Of a stretch of DNA of 64,000 nucleotides, positions 54,956 through 64,000 are shown one piece after another. The DNA is taken from assembly GCF_035046505.1 (NCBI RefSeq), contig NC_089824.1:221348596-221412595 (forward strand). The letters run 5' to 3'. Below the pieces are notes generated by a model that saw only the letters and a program-made list of their open reading frames with translations, did not search any database and was not told where the DNA came from. The number at the start of each line of letters is the position of its first letter. Position 1 is the first letter of the stretch. Made by a program: the position numbers and the translations under genes. Origin of the DNA: Tiliqua scincoides. Lineage: Eukaryota > Chordata > Lepidosauria > Squamata > Scincidae.

Positions 54956-55456
54956 TTGGCAACCTTCAGTCTCGAAAGACTCTGGTATCGCGCTCTGAAA
55001 GGTGGTTCTGGCACAGCGTCTAGTGTGGCTGAAAAGGCCAATCCGGGAGTGACAATCCCTTCCACACCGGGAGCAAGTGCAGTCTGTCCCTGGCCTGTCT
55101 CCCTGGCTATGGGCCTTCCTTCTTTGCCTCTTAGCCTCAGACTGCTGGCCAAGTGTCTCTTCAAACTGGGAAAGGCCATGCTGCACAGCCTGCCTCCAAG
55201 CGAGACGCTCAGAGGCCAGGGTTTCCCACCTGTTGAGGTCCACTCCTAAGGCCTTCAGATCCCTCTTGCAGATGTCCTTGTATCGCAGCTGTGGTCTACC
55301 TGTAGGGCGCTTTCCTTGCACAAGTTCTCCATAGAGGAGATCCTTTGGGATCTGGCCATCATCCATTCTCACGACATGTCCGAGCCAACGCAGGCGTCTC
55401 TGTTTCAGCAGTGCATACATGCTAGGGATTCCAGCCAAAACCTGACACTGACACAC
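54956..55456 (-). pseudogene. LINE ORF2 C-terminal fragment with zinc finger, - strand
   Basis: The frame encodes RRLRWLGHVVRMDDGQIPKD, LLYGELVQGKRPTGRPQLRY, DLKALGVDLNRWETLASERL and the finger CSRCGRDCHSRIGLFSHTRRC. This tail (RWLGHV...GRP...CC-HH finger) is common in non-LTR retrotransposons often annotated as endonuclease-reverse transcriptase. The element is 5' truncated near 55456 and ends at GTTGGCAACCTTCAG. The frame is open over the fragment. Clade not assigned. Confidence 0.78.
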
Positions 55457-56172
55457 AGGGAGCCTATGTGGATTCAGACCTGGACTGCATCGAGGAATAT
55501 GAGGCTGTTCTGACTGGACGGCTGGTGAGAGATGCCATTGTTCACTGTTCTTCTGTTTTAAAAACTCTTCTAGAAAGAAGTAGAAAGGTTGTGCTGCTGG
55601 TAAGAATTGGAAGGGGATTCTTTTCTCTGCTGTGCTAGTTTTCCTGTTTTCAGGGAAGAACTTTTTGAACAGAGAGAGGTACTAAAGAATACTCCTCTTG
55701 TGGTCTAAAGTGGTCCAGTCCTTTCCATCTGTTCAGGATTCTACCACCGCATTCTGCTTTATGTGCAAGGTAGGCCTGAATGCTTGGCAGACAGGGGTGG
55801 GACTTGTGAAGTGCAATCCTGATTTTTCAACCAACTCCCCCAGGTCAATACTCAATTATACACACTGTTGACCGCCTGAAGAGGGCTGAAGATGGTCAGC
55901 AGTTGAATGCATCTGTTTCCCAAAATGCTACTTGCAGCATATTGGAAAAGATTTGGCCTTTGGCAGGGACTGGGATTGTTCTGTTATGGGATTGCGTGGT
56001 GCTTTAGAAGAGGAAAAAGGTGTGCTTACAAACACATTTTTCCCACCCCCAGCAATCCACACACACGGGTAATTTCAGCATTCCAGTTGGGTAATTCCAT
56101 TCTCTGTCCATCAATGCCACAAATGCAGAGAAGGTTATTTGTGGAACCCAACTCAAGTCAGGTAGCCTAAAG
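55457..56172. other. No gene or repeat recognised
   Basis: About 0.7 kb of unassigned DNA upstream of a family A element. Confidence 0.35.
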
Positions 56173-56394
56173 CAGTGGCATAGCTAGAGGGGGTGCAAAG
56201 CATTAAGTCTCGCAGGAAGCCTCACCACAGCATGCAAGGGGCCCATCCTCCTCCCCTTTGGAGCCAGGCATCATCTCCATTTTGCTCCCCCCATCCGGAA
56301 TGGCTCTGAAAGGGAGGAGCAGAGACTACTTGCTTGCTGCAGTGAGGCTCCCTGCAGAACTTAGTGCTTTGCACCCCCTCTAGCTACACCACTG
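56173..56394 (+). mobile_element. Family A hAT-type element, complete
   Basis: Starts CAGTGGCATAGCTAGAGG and ends CTAGCTACACCACTG. Flanks GCCTAAAG (56165-56172) and ACCTAAAG (56395-56402), an 8-bp duplication with one change. Confidence 0.88.
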
Positions 56395-56402
56395 ACCTAA
56401 AG

Positions 56403-57758
56403 AACATGAGCCACAGTTTCCACCTGCGAAGGAAAGATCACCCCTTCTTTTGCAAGGTACTTGCTCTGACCCAAATCCCACACTTCTGAATCAAGAGGTT
56501 TGGCAAGCAATGTCAGAACATTTATGTGAAGTGTGCAGAGTAAACATTCAGACCCTACTAGTGCTGGAGACAGAAATATGGGTCTAGACGTGGAGCTGAT
56601 GTAAAATTCTGCACACGTTTAACACATTTTAAAATCAAAAATGAAAAATGTTTCCTTTTTAAAAAAAAATCATATTTTGATTTTAAAATTCACTTGAGAG
56701 GGATAGTTTTAAGCAGATTAAGTGGGCAGAATTAATTTAAGCAGAATGTATTGTGAAGACATTCAAATTAAGAGACTCATTGGAGAATAAATTCAAGTTC
56801 TGGAAAATAAATAAGGAGGACTGAACTAGAGTAACGTAAGTCTTCTTTTTTGCAAAATAAAAATACACTTTAGAATAATTTTTCTCAAGATTTTCCTCCC
56901 TCAAATTCTCAGCATCTCTAGGGCTAGATGTACCTGTGCCACAGGTAGGTTCCTGAATGGACAGCATTGCTTCAGACTGCAGGTGAAGGGGTGCTCATTT
57001 ACTGTGGGGGAAAAACAAGCAAACAAACCACCCAAGTCCCTTCAATTAGTCAACTAGCAGAGGAGTGCTGAGTGAAAACCTTTCTCCTGGGTGTGCTGGG
57101 TTTCTTTTTACATGAATTCTTCTTAAAATGGGTGAACAATTAAAAAAATTAACCCCCCCCCCCGCACACACACACACACACATCCCAGTAGCTTAGCCTG
57201 ATACAGTCCACTCCACCATCTCATTTTACTACATGTGTCATCCCAGCCTTGGGCTAGGCAAACCATTGCTCTGACCTGGAGAGATTTTTCTCAGTTTTTT
57301 TTTTTTTTACACAATACCCCTTCCCCTCCCAATTATAAGCAATTATAACATTCCAGCAATTTGTGGGGGGAGGGGACAGAATCTAAGGCAAGATTTAAAG
57401 GCAAATAAATCAGGCAGAATTGACTGCACAGCATTCAAAATGACCATGTCCTCCCTTGGTTCATCAAAATTTTGAACAGACTGTCTTTCCTGGTATGCAG
57501 CTCCACTTTTTCCAATGGGCTAGGAGGAGGGCTGTCTTTTCCCCCAGCAGCCATACTGTTTAGAGGTCACCCTTTCCTGGGTCATGTCTGAGTTATTTCC
57601 ATTTTAAGCTTCCTGCTGACATGCTTTCCTCGACGGTTGCCCCACCTGGGCCTTCATCAATATTTCATGCTGTGCTTCCTCGCTGTAATTGTAACTCCGA
57701 ATTGCAGCAAAGGCTTTCAACATCAAAGGCAGGCAGCTTGGTGAGAATGAGCTCCTCA
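56403..57758. other. No gene; AT-rich with simple repeats
   Basis: Contains poly-C plus (CA)n at 57152-57182 and a T run near 57296-57310. The AT-rich part at 56600-56900 has no recognised family. Confidence 0.4.
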
Positions 57759-57766
57759 CTCTTGAG

Positions 57767-58085
57767 CAGCAATTATCCACATTTTTCTTCTCATGGCACA
57801 CTGACCTCTATGGTCCCCGCTATGGTCTTCACCTCTTGTGATGTCACTTATGGCTTCCAGCAGACTCTTCAGGGTTCTTCAGCTCTCTTTCTAGGGCAAC
57901 TGTCTGTCTTCCTCCACTCTGCTGGTGGAGGAAGCTGATCAGACCATTCGTTACTACAGACAGTTGCACAAAAAACAGAGCTGCAGAACCCAGAAGAGTT
58001 TTTCAGCTATTTTCAATTGCTATGCTCCAAACTCCCATGACACACATGCAGACCTTTCACAGCACACTGATGTGCCAAATTGCTG
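57767..58085 (-). mobile_element. Family D hAT-like element, complete
   Basis: Starts CAGCAATTATCCAC and ends GCCAAATTGCTG. Flanks CTCTTGAG (57759-57766) and CTCTAGAG (58086-58093) differ at one base. The 319-base reference copy for family D in this window; its centre is itself palindromic (CTTCCTCCAC..GTGGAGGAAG). Confidence 0.83.
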
Positions 58086-58093
58086 CTCTAGAG

Positions 58094-58992
58094 GAAACCA
58101 AATAACTGCAGGTTATTGGAACCTGCTGTTCACTTCCTTCTGCATTTCTTCTTCAAACATCCCCATAAATGTTTGGGAAGTGGCTTCTTTAGCTGTGAGG
58201 CTTAGGAGTCAGGTTTGCTGGTGAGAGTTGTGGGCTCGTGAGGCAGCCTCTGGGTTTTTCACCAAGGTTTTGCTTCCCGAACTAAAGCGTGCTACAAATT
58301 CAAACATTGTGAAGAATGGTGCAGCGGGACCTTGAGACCCAGAGAACATGTACAGAGCGTGTCACATCTGAGTGCTTTCTGACTTTTGGCTGGGAACAGC
58401 CGTGTCTGAGATTCAGCACTGTGTGTGTTACAGATGAAGCTATTGCTTGTTGGTCGCAGAAAAATCCACTAGCCTTGTTCAAAAGTACAGGCCTTAAACT
58501 GTACTTGACAGTATATAAATAAACTCAGATATGGGACTTTGGCTCTGTGTCTCCAGCATAGGCTATTTGGTTGTACGACAGTCAAAATGCTACTGGTAGG
58601 GGAGTATCCCAGAACTGTACATAGCATAGAAAACTTATAGGTGGCTCAGGTGTTTTCTTGGAAATCTAGTCTTGGTGCTTTGGAAAGAATGCTGTGCACC
58701 CAGAAGACAGTCATGTTTGTTTTTCCAAACATTATCTCTTTGAACTTGTGTTTGTGTGTGTTAGCAAAGAAGGCATTGTTACAGTTTATGCCTGAGGCTT
58801 GTCTTAAACAGCTTCCTGACATGTCTGTCTTTTTTTAAATTTTTTTCTCCTAATCTTCTTTGAGGTATGAAGTTATCACCACAGATGCAGGCCAAACAAA
58901 CGAAAAAACTTCAGAAAAACTCTTCTTTGACCACAGAACTTTCAGAATTCCTGGCAGGAAGGGCCACGTCAGCTACTTCACCTGAAGAAACA
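58094..58992. other. TMEM74B downstream flank
   Basis: No recognised repeat. It probably contains the TMEM74B 3' UTR (read leftward); no canonical - strand AATAAA stands out. Confidence 0.35.
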
Positions 58993-59734
<742 letters not shown>

Positions 59735-59775
59735 CTGCTGGGACAGAAAAACAAAGAGGAATCCTTTAGAACACT
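59735..59775 (-). other. TMEM74B: Splice acceptor of the TMEM74B coding exon, tandem CAGCAG
   Basis: Read on the - strand, a pyrimidine-rich tract ends in CCCAGCAG directly before an ATG. This is a NAGNAG tandem acceptor. Use of the first or second AG would start the exon at 59737 or 59734. A noncoding first exon upstream fits the two-exon layout of the human gene. Confidence 0.7.
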
Positions 59776-60519
59776 GCGTTCCCTGGCTACATATTGAATC
59801 CTTGTCTCGGCTCATCATTTTACTCAAGTGCTCCTGATGATTACCGACCTGAACCCAATTCTTAAAATGTACTTTTATTTATCTCCTAAGAAGTGTCCAT
59901 TTCTTTAGGCAGTTGCGATGCTCATCAATCTAATGACAGACACGTGTGTCCTCACTCAGCTCCTTTCCCTTCCTAAAGCCTGTTCGCTCTATCCCATCAA
60001 ACTCTCCACTCTGCCCCATCTCTTCTGAAGATCCACAGAGCTTCAGTTTTTTATTCATAGAAAGTATGATGTTGCTCACTGGTCTTTGTTCCTGCTCACA
60101 TTCATTTGGCACACCCTGTGCATCCGTGCAGCACAGTCAATTCGCCCAGCTCACACAAGCCTATCTTGTCTGGGATGCCTAATAAAAGACATCTATGTAT
60201 GCATTTAAGACATCCACAGTCTGTCCATTCATCGCCAAAGGAACCATCAGGACAGCTCACAATGTTTTCAAACCAACAAAAACAAGAACAAGAACAAGAT
60301 ATACTGTACTAACTCCAGAGTTTTGTTCTCACTCCCAGCATCACTCCATTTGATCTGGCCTTTTGTGTTCTTTTTCATTCACGCCAGTCCATTTCTTCCC
60401 CTTGAAAGTGTTGAAATATAAATTCTTGGGGTAGCAACCACACTTTTTCCTGTATGCTACTCTAAGAAACACATAACATAGGAGGGGTGCTGCAGCAGGC
60501 ACCCAGATGGTGGGATATG
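59776..60519. other. TMEM74B first intron, unassigned part
   Basis: If exon 1 lies in the CpG island at 63.5 kb, this and the repeats up to that point form the intron. Nothing coding is recognised. Confidence 0.35.
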
Positions 60520-60935
60520 CTGATAAGCGTCAAACAAAATATTTTTTTGCCCAGTTTGTAATTAGTCTGTGCAACTCCTTGCCACAGGATGTGGTGATGG
60601 CATCTGGCCTAGATGCCTTTAAAAGGGAATTGGAGAGATTTCTAGAAGAAAAGTTCATCACAGGTTACAAGCCATGATGGACATGTGCAACCGTCCAGTT
60701 TTAGAAGTACAGTTCCTTTTAGAAGTACAGTTCCTTGTTTTAGGGTTCCATGTTCCTGTCCCTGGTTTTAGAAGTAGGCTACCTCAGAATGCCAGATGCA
60801 AGGGAGTGGCAACAGGATGCAGGTATCTTGTTGTCTTGTGTGTTCCCGGAGGCATCTGGTGGCCTCCGTGAGATAAAGGAAGCTGGACTAGGTGGGCCTT
60901 TGGCCTGATCCATCAGGGCTCTTCTGATGTTTACT
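60520..60935 (+). mobile_element. CR1 LINE, 3' end, + strand
   Basis: Starts near GCGTCAAACAAAATATTT and runs through GCAACTCCTTGCCACAGGATG to CTTTGGCCTGATCC and CTCTTCTGATGTT. An extra stretch at 60705-60775 holds TAGAAGTACAGTTCCTT twice, a local duplication inside the element. Confidence 0.78.
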
Positions 60936-61573
60936 CACTTTTGATATAGGAATCTTTACATATGGATCCAGCCCTTCCTCCAAGGAGCTCGGAGTAGCAT
61001 ATATGGTGTATAGGGGGGCAGAGAGGGAGAGACCATTTTATCCTCAAGTGGGTTAGGCCAAGACAGAGGCTCACCCAAGGTCACCCAGTGAGCCTCATGA
61101 CTAAGGAGGGAGCAGGATTTCAGTCACCCTGATCAAAGCCTGGCACTCTAAGATCTACTCCTCTACACAAGCTCTTCTGGAATGTCTCCAGGGAACATGC
61201 ACCATCTCTGCAAGAAAAGACTCTACTTGTAGCCGTTGCCCTTGGCTTAGTGGGTCTGGTTCTTTCCTTGGGCCCCTCTATCTACTCAAGTTGCTTTACT
61301 TGGTCATAGGTCCTGCTTAAACCTTTCTTGGCTCCACCAGCAAGAGAGTGTCTGCCTGATAGCTATTCCTTGGGGGAAAGGGAACAAGGAAAAACATTGT
61401 GAAGAAAGCAGCTGGGTAAACGCCTCTTGAAAACGGACCTGCAATGTATAGGTCACCAGTAAAAAGATGCAGGCAAGCAGGTGCACACAGTGTCCGAGGC
61501 AAATTTTAATGTTTAAAAAGAAAATTGTGGCTGGTATATTGCAAAAATCCTGCAAAAATCTACTTCTTTACCC

Positions 61574-61810
61574 CAGTGGCATAGCAATACGTTTTGGGGG
61601 TGCAAACATATGCATAGGGGGTGCAAAGCAATACATTTTGCAGGGAGCCTCACCGCAGCATGCAAGCAACCCCTCCCCTTCAGAGCAGTCATTCACCTCT
61701 GTTTTGCTCCCCTCACCCAGAATGGCCCTGAAGAGGGAGGGGCCACTTGAACACCGTGATGAGGCTCCCTGCAAAACGTAGTGCTTTGCACCTCTCTAGC
61801 TACACCACTG
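61574..61810 (+). mobile_element. Family A hAT-type element, complete, with doubled left end
   Basis: Starts CAGTGGCATAGCAATACG and ends TAGCTACACCACTG. Flanks CTTTACCC (61566-61573) and CTTTGCCC (61811-61818). The motif (AG)CAATAC.TTTTG.GGG occurs twice at the left end (61585 and 61630), a small tandem duplication. Confidence 0.87.
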
Positions 61811-61818
61811 CTTTGCCC

Positions 61819-62280
61819 TTCTTTATTTCCTGCCTTTCCTCCTCAGTGGAGAAGCCCACGGCAGCTTACAAACATTAAAGACCCAACCATAAAAAAATAC
61901 TTATGACCCAATCATAAAAAACAATAAATATAATGGCAGCAATAAATATAAACAATAAAAGCAGGTGGCAGAACACAAAAACCAAAAGCCAAGCATAAGG
62001 ATGGAGCAACCGAAACAATTTAGGGTGGGAACGCTAACTGGAAAAGCTCCCTTGAAAGGTCAAAGGGAGGCACCGATCTCAGTTCACATACCTACAGGAA
62101 GAAGTCCCAAAGTTATGGCTCTGCCACGGAGAAGGCCCTACTCCTGGTGGCTGCAAATTTGATCTCAGCCAGATACAACACATCTAGCAGAGTCCCCATG
62201 TCATCTTAGGGAATGGGCTGGCTGATATGGAAAAAGGCAATCCTGTAGATACCTCCTTTTCAAACCATGAAGGGCTTTAA
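61819..62280 (-). mobile_element. L2-like LINE 3' UTR, - strand
   Basis: The inverse tail motif (TTTATTTCCTGCCTTTCC, GGCAGCTTAC) leads into a body with CCACGGAGAAGGCCCTACTC and GAAGGGCTTTAAAATTA, both phrases known to me from L2-like LINE 3' ends in squamates. Confidence 0.5.
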
Positions 62281-62289
62281 AATTAGCAA

Positions 62290-62345
62290 GACTTAGGTTG
62301 CAATCCTATGCACACTTGCCTGGGAGTAAGCCCTGCCCCACAGAA
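62290..62345. repeat. Short CACTTGCCTGGGAGTAAG repeat
   Basis: GGTTGCAATCCTATGCACAC then TTGCCTGGGAGTAAGCCC, the same module as at the window's right end and in family B. Confidence 0.55.
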
Positions 62346-62772
62346 CACAAGCAGGATTTTAGTTGTCCTACAAGTAAGATTTAGTTGTCCATCCTGTTGG
62401 AATCGTGGGGAGAACTACCAGCCATTGGGATGGACTGGTTGTAATGGATACATGGAATCTTCATGTTGAGAGGCAGTCTTCCTCCGAAACCCAGCTGCTG
62501 AGGAGAAGTGGCAGGAGAGGGAAGCTACTTCCAAGTAGCTACAGTGGCTGGCATGGCCATAGTAGGAAACAGAGTTGTAGACTCGATGACGCTTTGGTTC
62601 CATCCCACAAAACTCTTCTATTATTATTATGTTTGGTAAAATGGAATTCAGTTTTGGTTGGCTCATGTTCACTAAGTGCATTTCAGCATCCCCACCCTGC
62701 CACTACAAACACATCAGTGGTGTTATGGCTGCTATTCAACATGATACACACCTCTGCCATGTGTAAGGGAAA

Positions 62773-62880
62773 CAGGGGCATAGCTAGAGGGGGTGCAAAG
62801 CACTAAGTTTTGTGGGAAGCCTCACTGCAGTGTGCAAGCAGCTCCTCTCCCTCCCTTTCAGAGCCATTCTGGGTGAGGGG
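62773..62880 (+). mobile_element. Family A element, left half only
   Basis: CAGGGGCATAGCTAGAGG to CAGAGCCATTCTGGGTG. It stops 17 bases before a second, complete family A element. Confidence 0.75.
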
Positions 62881-62896
62881 AGAGCATGATCGCCTT

Positions 62897-63113
62897 CAGT
62901 GGCATAGCAAGAGGGGTGCAGAGCACTAAGTTTTGCAGGGAGCCTCACTGCAGCGTGCAAGCAGCCCCTTCCTCTCCAGAGCCAGGTGTACACCTCCATT
63001 TTGCTCCCCCCACCCAGAATGGCTCTGAAGAGGAGCGGGAGGGGCTGCTTGCACGTTGCAGTGAGGCTCCCTCCCAAACTTAGTGTTTTGCACCCCCTCT
63101 AGCTACACCACTG
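62897..63113 (+). mobile_element. Family A hAT-type element, complete
   Basis: Starts CAGTGGCATAGCAAGAGG and ends CTAGCTACACCACTG. Instead of a direct duplication, the flanks form an inverted pair: GAGAGCATGATCGCCTT on the left and AAGGCAATCATGCTCTC on the right. Confidence 0.83.
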
Positions 63114-63510
63114 AAGGCAATCATGCTCTCTCTCTCTTTCTCTCCCCAGTCCAAATGCTCTGGGGATACCTGATGCTGCAGTCCTCTTGATACTACGCTG
63201 GGGTGGACCTACGGGAGACCACTGCAACCTTCGGAGCTCTCCACATCACAGTGCACAGTGTGCCTCTCTCACGCCCACCCCTACTTGCGACTGGCTGCAA
63301 GGCAAAGACAGTATCCAGGCAAATCATGATTTACTGGGGCTGCCTCGCCCCCGCCTGCATTGTCTTCTCTCTCTCTCAAATGCACACAGTCCCTCTGTGC
63401 GTGGATTGATCATAGCCAAGTTCCTTCTCCACCCACCCCCCCCTCCACCCAAATAAGTGGCTATAATGCAGAACCACCCCCCAGTCTCCACCCCCCCCCA
63501 AGCCAGGGGT

Positions 63511-63900
63511 CGGGGCTGGCGGCGGGCGCCCGTCCCTTCGCTCCATCCTACCTGCACTCGCCCTGCCCCCCTGCCTGGCTGCCTCGGGGCGCATGCTGCC
63601 CGGCTGGGGACATCCGGCGGGTCCTGCTGGCTGGGGGGCCCCGTCGCGAGCGACCATGGATGCTCTCCAGTGTGCAGCTGCTCCTCCTCCTCGCTCAACC
63701 GGGGCGGGGGGGGGGGGGACAGGGACGGCCTTTCCAAAGACAACGCCGAGACCTGCGGAGGCGCCCCCTGGCGGCGGCCTGGAGCTCTGCGGCCAAGGCG
63801 TGGCTGGGCCAGCGGTCGCTGTCCGTTCAGCACCACGGCTTGCCTGGGCCCTGCCGGGCTAGTCCTGGGGGCGGAGGGGGGGAGGCGCCGGAGCCTTCCT
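63511..63900 (-). promoter_or_regulatory. TMEM74B: CpG island, likely TMEM74B promoter and noncoding exon 1
   Basis: CpG-dense, GC-rich sequence with GC-box-like G runs, 3.8-4.2 kb upstream of the TMEM74B coding exon on the - strand. A good - strand donor (GCAG|GTAGGA) lies with its exon edge at 63552, so a noncoding exon reaching upstream from there is plausible. Long open frames on both strands here come from lack of stop codons in GC-rich DNA and show no protein family. Confidence 0.5.
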
Positions 63901-63955
63901 CTCTCCTCCTCCTCCTCCCTCCAGGCGAAGAGATCTTCCCAGCCCCGCTTCTCAG

Positions 63956-64000
63956 GCTGCAATCCTAGGCACACTTTCCTGGGAGTAAGCCCTGTTGGGC
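63956..64000 (-). repeat. Short dispersed repeat at window edge
   Basis: GGCTGCAATCCTAGGCACAC and CCTGGGAGTAAGCCC, the module shared with 62290 and family B. Cut by the window end. Confidence 0.55.

Noticed and set aside
54639-55179. Several further ORFs over the LINE fragment
   Set aside because: They are shadow frames of the same LINE tail; only the frame with the zinc finger carries recognisable protein sequence.
63324-63974. Overlapping long ORFs on both strands (216 and 202 codons)
   Set aside because: They lie in a CpG island where stop codons are rare, consist of low-complexity Pro/Arg/Gly runs, and match no family. They are read as promoter DNA of TMEM74B.

Overview
The window is vertebrate nuclear DNA, most likely from a squamate reptile (probably a lizard). 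The reasons are a CR1 LINE with an 8-base 3' tandem repeat of the TTCTTATG type, an L1 lineage of squamate type, L2-like LINE tails, tRNA-derived SINE pieces, and many short hAT-type DNA transposons with 8-bp target duplications. Gene density is low and codons sit in short exons with GT/AG introns. I see no bacterial, phage or CRISPR features and no retroviral or LTR element.

Two host genes are clear. PSMF1 (proteasome inhibitor PI31) lies on the + strand in seven coding exons from 35886 to 45678. It encodes 273 residues, starts in a CpG island and has poly(A) signals at 45819 and 45929. TMEM74B lies on the - strand with its whole coding region in one exon (58993-59694, 233 residues). A splice acceptor and two upstream ORFs precede its start codon, and a CpG island at 63.5-63.9 kb is its likely promoter. 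PSMF1 and TMEM74B are convergent neighbours on human 20p13 as well, so the block is conserved synteny.

The first 35 kb hold no recognisable gene. They are a stack of mobile-element relics: hAT-like elements with clear 8-bp duplications (2889, 5038, 5577, 10256, 12384, 17039, 25899), CR1 tails (9005, 10948, 13794, 22986, 23866), an L2-clade reverse-transcriptase scrap (25617), and a complete record of a CR1 inserted into an L1 (28921-32075). A long-armed inverted repeat (33.3-34.9 kb) with two further elements in its loop lies just upstream of PSMF1. The PSMF1 introns carry a hAT relic inside the CpG island, a long CR1 in intron 3 and other repeats. From 46 to 64 kb the DNA is PSMF1 3' flank, repeats, TMEM74B and its upstream region.

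No novel multi-gene system is visible. The most useful observations are the Tyr-to-Phe change in the C-terminal proteasome-docking motif of PI31, the uORF/tandem-acceptor arrangement in front of TMEM74B, the dated nesting of transposons, the long inverted repeats, and the dense family of CAGTGG-type hAT miniature elements.
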